Assembly (NCBI GenBank): GCA_036802685.1
Contig: DAIRVS010000088.1
Location: forward strand, 1-17,312
Direction: 5' to 3'
Origin: HGW-17 sp938004375
GTDB lineage: Bacteria > Myxococcota_A > Polyangia > HGW-17
Length of the DNA: 17,312 bases
In this document: one piece after another, positions 1 through 6,675 of the stretch
Layout of the letters: each line of letters opens with the position of its first letter
Position numbering within the stretch: the first letter of the stretch is position 1
Notes under the pieces: model-generated
Told to the model about the DNA's origin: nothing
Databases searched by the model: none
What the model saw: only the letters and a program-made list of their open reading frames with translations
Translations under genes and position numbers: made by a program

Positions 1-157
1 GGTCCCCGGCGGGCGGAGGGACGGTGACGTCCCCGGGCGGCACGGTGTCGGCCGCGGGCGGGACAGGGCCCGTCGGAGGCGCGGGTGGATCGGCAAAGAC
101 CGGCGCGACGACCAGCCAGGCCAGCGACGAGACGAACAGGAGTATCGAGAGCTTCAT
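1..157 (-). CDS. Secreted Pro-rich protein, N-terminal fragment (runs off window)
   Basis: Only the first 52 codons lie in the window. The reverse strand from 157 reads MKLSILLFVSSLAWLVVAPV and then FAD, a good Sec signal peptide with a Lys n-region, a hydrophobic core and a likely signal peptidase I site after VFA (residue 22). The visible mature part is a low-complexity Pro/Ala/Val linker with repeated VPP and PPA motifs. The start is supported by a GAGGT ribosome site 8 nt upstream that overlaps the TGA stop of the preceding dehydratase gene; the gap is 8 bp, so the two are probably one transcript. The function cannot be read from this fragment. An exported protein with a disordered N-terminal spacer is all that can be said. 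Confidence 0.7.
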   Translation of the reverse strand, partial: MKLSILLFVSSLAWLVVAPVFADPPAPPTGPVPPAADTVPPGDVTVPPPAGD

Positions 158-165
158 GACTGACC

Positions 166-1146
166 TCACGGACGCGCGGCCTTCGCCGCACGCTCGGAAA
201 AGAAGGGACCCAGACGGGACGGATCGACGTTCCCGCCGGACAGCACCACCCCCACGCGCAAGCTGCCGAACCGCTCCCGGTTCGCGAGCGCCGCGGCCAG
301 CCCCACGGCCCCCGAGGGTTCGACGACCAGTTTGAGCCGGGTGTAGATCAACTCCATGGCCTCGAGGATGCCCGCCTCGTCCACGGTGAGGATGTCCTCG
401 AGGTGGGAGCGCAGCACGGGGAACGTGAGCTCCCCGAGGGAGGTGCGCAGCCCGTCGGCCACCGTGTCCGGGTACGTCGAGGGGATGATCGTCCCCGCGG
501 CCAGGGATCGCCGGGCGTCGTCGGCCAGCGCCGGCTCGACTCCGAAGATCCGAAGCCGGGGGGCCAGATGACGCGCCGCCACGCACATGCCCGCGCACAG
601 CCCGCCGCCCCCCACGGGGACGAGCAGGGCGTCGAGCTCCGGCGCGTCCGCGACCAGCTCCAGCGCGACGGTGCCCTGCCCCGCCATGATGTCGGGGTGA
701 TCGTACGGTGGCACCAGGGTGGCGCCGGTCTCGGCGCACACGGCCACGCAGGTGGTCTCCCGGGCGGCCAGCGTCGGCTCGCACAAGACCAGCCGGGCGC
801 CGTAGCCCTCGATGGCGTCCTTCTTCACCCGCGGGGCGGTGGCGGGCACCACCACGTGGCACGCCAGGCCGTGGGCCCGGGCGGCGAAGGCCAGGGCCGC
901 GCCGTGGTTCCCCGCCGAGTGGGTGGCCACCGCGCGCACCCCCGCGGCGGCCAGCACGGCCACCGCCGAGGACGCGCCCCGGCACTTGAACGATCCCGTG
1001 CGCTGCAGGTTCTCGGGCTTGAAGAAAAGCCGCATCCCCGAGAGGGCGTCGAGGGTGCCCGACGTCATGACCGGCGTGCGGTGACAGAACGGCGCGATCC
1101 GCGCCGCGGCGGCCACGACGTCTTCAAAGGTGATGACTGGATTCAT
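166..1146 (-). CDS. PLP-dependent serine/threonine dehydratase, serine-racemase-like
   Basis: This 326-residue fold-type II PLP enzyme is complete and has no C-terminal ACT regulatory domain. The Schiff-base lysine is K54 in GSFKCRG, the PLP-ring motif is SAGNHG (77-82) and the phosphate loop is GGGG near 179-182. By recalled alignment it resembles eukaryotic serine racemase along its whole length (for example AGQGTVALE, TVADGL, LSGGNVD), including the divalent-metal residues E204, A208 and D210. The racemase acid/base serine (human Ser84) is Ala78 here, as in ordinary serine/threonine dehydratases. The likely reaction is therefore deamination of L-serine, L-threonine or hydroxyaspartate to a keto acid, in the cytoplasm. 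ATG at 1146 is preferred over an in-frame GTG at 1152, because GGGGAG lies 5 nt before the ATG. Family assignment is sure; the substrate is not. Confidence 0.9.
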   Translation of the reverse strand: MNPVITFEDVVAAAARIAPFCHRTPVMTSGTLDALSGMRLFFKPENLQRTGSFKCRGASSAVAVLAAAGVRAVATHSAGNHGAALAFAARAHGLACHVVVPATAPRVKKDAIEGYGARLVLCEPTLAARETTCVAVCAETGATLVPPYDHPDIMAGQGTVALELVADAPELDALLVPVGGGGLCAGMCVAARHLAPRLRIFGVEPALADDARRSLAAGTIIPSTYPDTVADGLRTSLGELTFPVLRSHLEDILTVDEAGILEAMELIYTRLKLVVEPSGAVGLAAALANRERFGSLRVGVVLSGGNVDPSRLGPFFSERAAKAARP

Positions 1147-1245
1147 GCCCACTCCCCGGATTCAGGGAGAGTGACGCAAATCGGCCCGGAAAGCAAGGGG
1201 GGACAAGACCGCCAGTTGGGGACGCGGCCGTCCGTGGCGGATACC

Positions 1246-1256
1246 ATGATGGGTGG
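1246..1256 (+). repeat. Left inverted repeat of the IS1111-like element
   Basis: ATGATGGGTGG matches 2894-2904 exactly in inverse orientation. Beyond the 11 bp the two ends diverge, though both have CGGA four to five bases further out. Confidence 0.75.
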
Positions 1257-1274
1257 TTGGGCGTTTTGAAGAGC

Positions 1275-1349
1275 GGGTGACCTCCCCCACGCGAGGGATG
1301 CGCGAGGTCATGAAATGCCTCAAAATGTCATCCAGAGAGGAGGCCACCC
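1275..1349 (+). promoter_or_regulatory. Transposase leader with two mutually exclusive RNA structures
   Basis: TGACCTC (1278-1284) and GAGGTCA (1304-1310) form a perfect 7-bp stem. The overlapping segment GGGTGACCTCC (1275-1285) is complementary at 10 of 11 positions to GGAGGCCACCC (1339-1349), which holds the strong ribosome site and abuts the ATG at 1350. The two pairings cannot coexist, so the leader could switch between an open and a sequestered ribosome site. The pairing is read directly from the sequence; the regulatory role is inferred by analogy with IS10/IS50, where read-through transcripts hide the transposase start. Confidence 0.45.
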
Positions 1350-2507
1350 ATGGCGATTTATATCGGACTCGACGTTCATTCACAACATACGACTTATCAC
1401 GTGGTCAACGAGTGCAAGGAAAAGGTCGCGAAGGGCCGGGTTCCGACCCAGGCCGATGCCCTGATGCAGTTCAGTCAGGACATGCTTGCCCTGGACCCCG
1501 AGGTCCATGTGGCGATGGAGAGCGGAGGCCAGAGCCGGTGGGTGACACGGACCTTGCTGGCCAACGGTCTGGACGCGCATGTGTTCCACGCGACGGAGGT
1601 GGCGGCGAAGCGGCCGAAGAAGGAGTACAAGAACGACGAGAACGACGCGAAAGATCTGGCTCACGGGATGCTGCAGGGGCTGTACGAAATGGAAGTGTAC
1701 ATGCCCACGGACGAGGCCCAACAGATGCGGCAGGACACGGTCCAGCGGTTGCACTTCGTGGAGATGCGATCCCAGTCGCAGATTATGGCGAAGGCGCTTC
1801 TTCGTGGCCGTTCGGAGCCGGTCCCGAAGTGCCTGGACAGCCATAAAGCGTGGCAGTCGCTCTTACAGAAGCACGCGGGAACGGAACAGGAATTCTTCCT
1901 GGACCTGCACTACCAGTCCTACGTTCACGCGGAGAAGATGATCGACCTGATCGAGGCGCGCATGCACCAGAGCGCGGCGACGAACGACGCCGTCCGGGAG
2001 GACATCGACCTGCTGACGACGATCCCGGGGGTGGGCTTTCTGACGGCCTTCGCGTTGGTGGGCGTGATCGGGGAACTGTCACGGTTTCCGAGTGCGGCCC
2101 AGTTGTCGAGCTACCTGGGGCTGGTGCCGCGCTCGTACGACTCGGGAAGCCGACGGCAGGCGGGGCACATCACGCGCAGCGGGCCGTGGTACATGCGGAA
2201 GTTGCTGTGCCAGTGCGCCCAGCAGGCGCGCAAGGGGACAAACCCGCTGGCCGCGTACTACTACGCGGTCCTCGGTCGCAGCGGGAGCGCGAAGAAGGCG
2301 ATCGTGGCGGTGATGCACCGGATCGCACGCATCGCGTTCCAGGTACTCAAGAACCGCCAACCGTTCGACACCGGGCGGTTGAGGATCCACGCGGAGCTGG
2401 ACCCGAAGACGGGAAAGCCGGTCTGGCGAATGGAACGTGAATCAACGCCACGTCGGCCACAGGCCAGGCTTGCGACGACGGAATCACGCGGGATCGCACA
2501 AGAGTAA
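1350..2507 (+). CDS. IS110/IS1111-family transposase (DEDD recombinase)
   Basis: This 385-residue protein has both family domains. The N-terminal RuvC-like DEDD domain shows D8 (GLDVH), E57 (VAMESGG), and D96 and D99 in the KNDENDAKDLA motif. A helical linker follows. The C-terminal Transposase_20 domain begins near 219 with LLTTIPGVGFLTA, continues with YLGLVPR, and has the YDSG motif holding S265, the likely conserved nucleophilic serine, followed by HITRSGPWYMRKLL. In this family the protein works with a structured bridge RNA made by the element to recombine donor ends with a short target, without the classical DDE mechanism. The ATG has a very strong AGAGGAGG ribosome site 6 nt upstream. 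Length is normal for the family and no frameshift or missing acidic residue is seen. Expression may be held down by the leader structures just upstream. Confidence 0.95.
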   Translation: MAIYIGLDVHSQHTTYHVVNECKEKVAKGRVPTQADALMQFSQDMLALDPEVHVAMESGGQSRWVTRTLLANGLDAHVFHATEVAAKRPKKEYKNDENDAKDLAHGMLQGLYEMEVYMPTDEAQQMRQDTVQRLHFVEMRSQSQIMAKALLRGRSEPVPKCLDSHKAWQSLLQKHAGTEQEFFLDLHYQSYVHAEKMIDLIEARMHQSAATNDAVREDIDLLTTIPGVGFLTAFALVGVIGELSRFPSAAQLSSYLGLVPRSYDSGSRRQAGHITRSGPWYMRKLLCQCAQQARKGTNPLAAYYYAVLGRSGSAKKAIVAVMHRIARIAFQVLKNRQPFDTGRLRIHAELDPKTGKPVWRMERESTPRRPQARLATTESRGIAQE

Positions 2508-2893
2508 GGAGTAGTTTTAAGGAGTCGCTTGCATGGCGCATTTGCCCGAGATTCCGAACGAAATGGACTTCCAACGAGTTTCCGTGACTTCGTTACACGG
2601 AGTGATTGTCTACAAATCGTGTGGCTGATTGAAGCACGGAGCCTTTTGAATTGGGAATCATGGCGCATCGCGACGCCGAATAGATGTTTGAAGAATCCAT
2701 TTTTGTCCCGGACGGACGGACGCCGACGAACGACTGAAGAACGAACGCTCACGCGTTGCTCGAACCGGGCCGCGGGCTCTGCCCGGGGTGGCCCGCCAGG
2801 CCCCGTTTCAACCAACGCGTGTTCAGGCCGTCAACCCCGACGACCGCGAAAGAGAGAATAATTTGGCATGAATCGGTATACATGCACTTGACT
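2508..2893 (+). ncRNA. Candidate bridge-RNA region of the IS (3' non-coding part)
   Basis: No convincing gene lies between the transposase stop and the right inverted repeat. The stretch is rich in possible RNA structure. TCCGTG (2581-2586) can pair with CACGGA at 2596-2601 or with a second CACGGA at 2635-2640. A nested GC hairpin pairs CGGGCC 2766-2771 with GGCCCG 2790-2795, and CGGGC 2773-2777 with GCCCG 2781-2785. CATGGCGCAT occurs twice (2532-2541 and 2660-2669), TAAGGAGT occurs twice at 2505-2525, and GGAC repeats lie at 2708-2722. Known IS1111 elements transcribe their bridge RNA from this side. The exact RNA ends and its guide loops cannot be fixed from sequence reading alone. Confidence 0.4.
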
Positions 2894-2904
2894 CCACCCA
2901 TCAT
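2894..2904 (-). repeat. Right inverted repeat of the IS1111-like element
   Basis: CCACCCATCAT is the exact complement of the left repeat at 1246-1256 and marks the right end of the element to within a few bases. Confidence 0.75.
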
Positions 2905-2908
2905 AGAT

Positions 2909-2993
2909 GTCCGTGCCCGTCCGTGGCGGGCCGTGGTTGTCCGTTCTTCCGGGCCGTGGTCCGTTCGGCCGTTCTTCCAGGCCGTGGTCCGTG
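2909..2993. repeat. GTCCGTGG-type short tandem repeat array beside the IS
   Basis: The stretch is built from GTCCGTG, GGCCGTGGT and CCGTTCTTCC words. The clearest unit is a 25-bp block at 2941-2965 repeated at 2969-2993 (28-bp period) with one internal difference and one at the last base. A degenerate partial copy lies at 2917-2940. The word CGTCCGTGGCGG occurs at 2918-2929 and again at 1229-1240 just outside the left end of the IS. The simplest reading is that the element landed in this array and split it. There is no open frame of interest and no spacer pattern of CRISPR type. Confidence 0.65.
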
Positions 2994-3204
2994 ACCATGC
3001 CCCGGGATCCTCCTTCACCCGGTCTCTTTTCGAATAGGACACTGTGCACATTACGCTCATTTTCCGGTCGCGTAATTTCCGCCACCTACCGCCCTTCCCG
3101 GAACCCCACGTACAAACAAACGGCAATATTTGTTCGCTTGCAGTCCCAATCGGCCGTGTTATCTTGTCTCCAGGCGGCCAACGCGCCCCGGAAAGGGTTT
3201 CAAT
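2994..3204 (+). promoter_or_regulatory. Upstream region of the protease gene
   Basis: This stretch separates the repeat array from the protease start. A weak sigma70-like pair, TTGCAG (3138-3143) and TATCTT (3160-3165) with a 16-bp spacer, lies about 40 bp before the ATG. An inverted repeat, AACAAA (3115-3120) and TTTGTT (3129-3134), lies just in front of it and could be an operator. A ribosome site GAAAGGG (3191-3197) serves the ATG at 3205. The promoter is only a weak match to consensus. Confidence 0.3.
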
Positions 3205-5796
3205 ATGCACACAGCCCCCGTGTCTTCCGCAATCCGTAGCACCCTCCACCCGCGTCGTTTCGTCCTGGCCATAATGGCCTGCGCCTTGCCACTTCTGTCC
3301 TGCGAAACGACCGGTAACGGCGATCAGGACAATACCCCTGATTTGAGGGTGTTCACCGCCGCCGAGGTCACCGAGGTTCCACCAGCCATCGCCGACGAGA
3401 ATCCCATCCGCTTCGTCGAAGACGACGGCACCGAGGGCGGCCGGGCGGTCCCCTCGGACATCGAGCTCATCTACGAAGAGCTCCGCACACAGGACGCCTC
3501 GGACCGGGAGTTGTCGCGCACGACGCGCGGGACGATGACCCTAGAGATTTGGCAGCGCACGTCGCATCCCCAGTTCTACCTGGACGCCTCCGAGCCGTAC
3601 GTCTACCACGAAGAGGGCGGGACCACCTATCTGGAAGATGGGACCCAGCGCCATCACTACCGCATCCGCCGGCAGCCCAACCGCTCGAAAGCCGACAAAC
3701 CGATGACCCAGCCGGGGCCGCCCCGGGTGGACGCCGTCGTGTTCGAGAAGTGGGCCGAGGCCGCCGTGGACGAGCCCCTCGCCCTGATGGTCCGGCTCGC
3801 CCAGTTGCACGAATACCAGCCGCCGCCGCTGCCGCCCAAGGGCATGTTCTCCGAGAGCGACGATGCGCGCGCCCTGACCATGCGGGAGGCGTATCTGCGG
3901 GACCACGCGGCCCGGTTCGCCAACGCCGCTTCGGGATTCCAGGGGGAGGTGGAGGCCCTGGGTGGCCGCCTGCTCGAGGTCTTCCCCAACACCGGCTGGG
4001 TCAGAGTGTCGCTACCGCAGGCTGCGATGGACGCGCTCCTCCATCACCCGGGGGTCAACCGCATCGACGCGCTGCACCACCCGACTGAAGACTGCGCGTG
4101 TGGGAACCCCAATAGCATTATATGCACTACGCCACCTACGCCTCCTAATTGGATGCTGGGCGCTGGCCGCCAGAATGATCGGCTCGACGCGGATAAATTC
4201 CTGAACGCCAGCATCGATGGCCGACGCTCCAATCCGAACCGGCACCAGAGCCTGCGCCTGTTGGCCGGAATCGTGGAAAGCGACTACATAGAGAATGAGA
4301 GTTTGGCGTTACGCACAATGGATTTGAATTATGGAACACGAATCACTCTATATGATTGCTCACAGTCCCCGTGCGATTATCCACAGAACCCCAATGAAAT
4401 CGTTGAGGACGGGGAGGAGACAATCAATGGCGTCATCAATTGGGTGGAATCTCACTTCCACGGTACCATGGTTTCTTCGATTCTTGCGGCTGATTTCAGG
4501 TTGGGTCAAGCCGACGGAAATTCCTTTGGTGACCCTTCTTATCTCACTTCGTCTGACCCGGCCCATTGTGCCGATTGGGTGAACGCTTCCACCGGAATGG
4601 CGCCTGGCAGCGCAGTCATCTACGCGAACGCGGCACCTGGCGATATTGCAGCCTATGTCCGGGCTTACAACGTCATGCAAGAGCGAAACGTCGATGTTCT
4701 CAATTGTTCGCATGATCTCGGAGTCGGATGCGACATCTCGTCAAATCAGTCCGACGAGGCAGAGTTGGAAAATGCTTACGACGACGGCATCCTGGTAATC
4801 GCCGCCTCCGGCAACAGAGGTGGAGGTGTGGATTGCAATCTTAGGCGACCGGCCGACACCCCAAAGGTTCTCGCCGTTTCCAGCCTAGATGCGGGCCTTG
4901 CTGCTTGTCGAGACAACTATCAGGACTGTGTGATCGAAAATGATGAGGCTGCAACGGGGGGCATGAATGCGATCATCAATGACACCCCGTGGTCGAGGAT
5001 TATTGCCGGCATTGATCTGGTCGCGCCACAGAGCATTATTAATGTAACCCATGCCTACGACCGCAATTATTTGCCTTTGAATGGCCCCTGGCCGCAATCA
5101 GGTGGGAATCCTCGTTGGCCGGAGGGATGGAACCATAGTTGCAATAATTTTAAAGCATCCGGTGGTTCTTCCGCCGCCACACCCCACGTCTCCGGTCTCG
5201 CGTTACTTCTCAAGCATTGGCAACTCAATAAGGGCAATACGATGTTCAACTACGCAGGGCGAATGCAGGCGCTCCTGCTGGCAATGGGAGATCGATGGGA
5301 CCCCACTTATGCGAGCAAACGTTTAACCGGAGTTTCTCGCTATTCTGGCTTCGGGCGCATCAAGTTGCGCCACCTGGACAATGTGAATTTCGCTCCTCGG
5401 GCATTCAACACTTTCATGCACCTTTTCAACCCTTACTCCTCCAGCGTGACGAGTTGGGCATGGCCTTACAAGATGCCGGTCGGCACCAACTTCGTCAAGT
5501 GCGTGATGTTCGAAGCCGAGGACATGTCAACCAAGCCAGACATCAGCGACATCTACTTGCAAGTGAATATGAAGAACCCTGACGTAAACGGCAACTGCAA
5601 TTCTAGTTCCACCATGTTCCGGAGCCGAGGTGATACTTCCCATGACATCCGGCACATGGTGGCCCATGGCGCTGACGTGTCCGGAAAGTGTGTGGAGTAT
5701 CAAATCATCAAACGACACGTCACACCGATGAATACAGCAGCCCACGTGTTTTGCTATTTTTCCAGTCGATTCGACGACGAAGATGTTGCGGATTAA
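3205..5796 (+). CDS. Subtilisin-like (S8) serine protease lipoprotein
   Basis: The protein has 863 residues from ATG 3205, preferred over an upstream in-frame start because it has a ribosome site and begins a lipoprotein signal ending in LPLLSC (lipidated C33). Residues 35-300 hold a propeptide-like region ending in an inhibitor-I9-like stretch (VRVSLPQAAM, LLHHPGVNRIDAL). The S8 domain follows: GIVESD (E358, D360) at the catalytic Asp position, FHGTMVSSI with H419, the oxyanion AASGN with N537, and GGSSAATPHVSG with nucleophile S656. Residues from about 730 form an extra C-terminal domain with several Cys. The first aligned acidic residue is Glu, not the usual Asp. GC content falls sharply at about 4100, the end of the propeptide: sample lines show 45/60 GC at 3721-3780 and 24/60 at 4321-4380. 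A small lipoprotein gene follows 12 bp later. It probably acts as a cell-surface or periplasmic protease; its substrate is unknown. Confidence 0.9.
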   Translation: MHTAPVSSAIRSTLHPRRFVLAIMACALPLLSCETTGNGDQDNTPDLRVFTAAEVTEVPPAIADENPIRFVEDDGTEGGRAVPSDIELIYEELRTQDASDRELSRTTRGTMTLEIWQRTSHPQFYLDASEPYVYHEEGGTTYLEDGTQRHHYRIRRQPNRSKADKPMTQPGPPRVDAVVFEKWAEAAVDEPLALMVRLAQLHEYQPPPLPPKGMFSESDDARALTMREAYLRDHAARFANAASGFQGEVEALGGRLLEVFPNTGWVRVSLPQAAMDALLHHPGVNRIDALHHPTEDCACGNPNSIICTTPPTPPNWMLGAGRQNDRLDADKFLNASIDGRRSNPNRHQSLRLLAGIVESDYIENESLALRTMDLNYGTRITLYDCSQSPCDYPQNPNEIVEDGEETINGVINWVESHFHGTMVSSILAADFRLGQADGNSFGDPSYLTSSDPAHCADWVNASTGMAPGSAVIYANAAPGDIAAYVRAYNVMQERNVDVLNCSHDLGVGCDISSNQSDEAELENAYDDGILVIAASGNRGGGVDCNLRRPADTPKVLAVSSLDAGLAACRDNYQDCVIENDEAATGGMNAIINDTPWSRIIAGIDLVAPQSIINVTHAYDRNYLPLNGPWPQSGGNPRWPEGWNHSCNNFKASGGSSAATPHVSGLALLLKHWQLNKGNTMFNYAGRMQALLLAMGDRWDPTYASKRLTGVSRYSGFGRIKLRHLDNVNFAPRAFNTFMHLFNPYSSSVTSWAWPYKMPVGTNFVKCVMFEAEDMSTKPDISDIYLQVNMKNPDVNGNCNSSSTMFRSRGDTSHDIRHMVAHGADVSGKCVEYQIIKRHVTPMNTAAHVFCYFSSRFDDEDVAD

Positions 5797-5808
5797 GGAG
5801 GCGAGTCA

Positions 5809-6366
5809 ATGTGTAGAAAAACATATATTTTTACAACCCTCATGCTCATTCTCAACCTCGCATGCGACGATAAAAAAAATGAGATTACCCAGGCGCTCTG
5901 TGCGCGTCAAACTACCCGTTCCGATTGCGAAGCCGTAGGGTGTACCTATACGTGCGACATGGTATTAATGAAACACGGTTATACCAATCATGCCTGTGTT
6001 GCACGTCGCAAGGCGGGTAGATGTATCGCCATGGTTGAGTTAAACATCCAAAATGATATAAACAATGGAATAGACCACGACTATAAAATTGATGCCCATT
6101 CAACTGGGTGGCAAACCGGCGAATTAGTTTTCTCATCAAACGAAAACAATGAGTTGTATCAATATGTGAGTATGTTTAAAGTGAAAAACCCTTATCCATA
6201 CTCCGTTGAAGTACTTGGGTACCGCGCTGCAACCTGGCCGGCTGATTCTGAGAATGAAGACCCTTGTACCTTGTACGACCCCGATGAAACCCTGTTCCCC
6301 TGGGAGGGCTCCTGCGAGACCGACTGGTGGAGCCAAGACATGTGGGACGACGTACTGCCCGAATGA
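5809..6366 (+). CDS. Small Cys-rich lipoprotein, unknown function
   Basis: This is a 185-residue predicted lipoprotein. The signal peptide ends LILNLAC with the lipid cysteine at C19, followed by two Asp. Residues 31-72 hold six cysteines in a compact pattern (C31, C40, C45, C49, C63, C72) likely to form disulfides. Two more are at C153 and C169 in an acidic, Trp-rich tail. An excellent AAGGAGG ribosome site overlaps the stop codon of the protease gene, 12 bp upstream, so the two are almost certainly cotranscribed. Base composition is unusually AT-rich for the window (21/60 GC at 5821-5880), matching the second half of the protease gene. No domain was recognised. A partner, substrate or immunity-like role for the protease is possible but is only inferred from position. 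Confidence 0.8.
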   Translation: MCRKTYIFTTLMLILNLACDDKKNEITQALCARQTTRSDCEAVGCTYTCDMVLMKHGYTNHACVARRKAGRCIAMVELNIQNDINNGIDHDYKIDAHSTGWQTGELVFSSNENNELYQYVSMFKVKNPYPYSVEVLGYRAATWPADSENEDPCTLYDPDETLFPWEGSCETDWWSQDMWDDVLPE

Positions 6367-6448
6367 CGAATTCCGTGGGACCGACCCCGCACCGGTCACT
6401 TCAGATGACCGACCGATGCCAGCTCCCGTGACGGTTTCGTGGATGGCC

Positions 6449-6480
6449 AAGGTCTTTTCCTGAGTCCAAAGGTCTTTTCC
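6449..6480. repeat. Direct repeat AAGGTCTTTTCC, two copies
   Basis: Identical 12-mers lie at 6449-6460 and 6469-6480, start to start 20 bp (about two helical turns), each preceded by CC. Their role is unknown. Confidence 0.6.
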
Positions 6481-6579
6481 GGGACGCCCAAAGAGGTTTC
6501 CGCTACTGCAATAGGGATTGCTTTACGATCGGTGGAATCGTTTCACAGTCTTCTTGAGTGCTTGGATTTCTCAAGGTCC

Positions 6580-6603
6580 AAATCGAAATCGAAATCGAAA
6601 TCG
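6580..6603. repeat. AAATCG hexamer tandem repeat, four copies
   Basis: Four perfect AAATCG units run without interruption. The array is intergenic, a few bases before a 7-bp stem. It may vary in copy number through slippage. Confidence 0.85.
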
Positions 6604-6609
6604 GAACAG

Positions 6610-6631
6610 GGGCTGAGGGCTTGGTCAGCCC
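6610..6631. terminator. Stem-loop between convergent genes, weak terminator candidate
   Basis: GGGCTGA (6610-6616) pairs perfectly with TCAGCCC (6625-6631) around an 8-nt loop. Neither strand has a clean U-run after it, so it is not a textbook intrinsic terminator. Its place between two gene ends is the main support. Confidence 0.3.
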
Positions 6632-6675
6632 TTCAGAAAAGGTTCTTGCGATTTCCCTGCGCGGTCTACGGGGGA

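Larger units (their letters stand above)
1246..2904 (+). mobile_element. IS110-family insertion sequence, IS1111 layout
   Basis: The element is bounded by an 11-bp perfect inverted repeat, ATGATGGGTGG at 1246-1256 and its complement CCACCCATCAT at 2894-2904. It encloses one DEDD transposase. About 93 bp lie between the left repeat and the start codon, and about 386 bp lie between the stop and the right repeat. In the family, IS110 members carry their bridge RNA 5' of the gene, while IS1111 members have subterminal inverted repeats and carry it 3' of the gene; the asymmetry here fits IS1111. True ends should lie a few bases outside the repeats (such repeats are subterminal), so the given borders are the repeats and not the exact junctions. 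The transposase frame is intact, so the element may be active. Confidence 0.8.
6367..6675. other. Convergent intergenic spacer with short repeats
   Basis: The spacer lies between the ends of two converging genes and holds no credible frame. It contains a 12-bp direct repeat, an AAATCG tandem repeat and one stem that could serve termination; each is listed separately. Composition returns to GC-rich near 6605. Confidence 0.6.

Noticed and set aside
1147..1152. GTG at 1152 as dehydratase start
   Set aside because: Its ribosome site would abut the start codon; the ATG two codons later has proper spacing.
403..1269. Long plus-strand open frame opposite the dehydratase gene
   Set aside because: It is a GC-driven shadow: low-complexity Arg/Gly/His-rich product, no ribosome site, and the minus strand carries a clear enzyme.
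1241..1349. Bridge RNA on the 5' side of the transposase (IS110-group layout)
   Set aside because: Only about 100 bp is available, shorter than known bridge RNAs, whereas the 3' side has nearly 390 bp and subterminal inverted repeats of the IS1111 kind.
2909..2993. CRISPR-like array
   Set aside because: Units are short, degenerate and nearly continuous, without unique spacers of regular length, and no cas gene is present.
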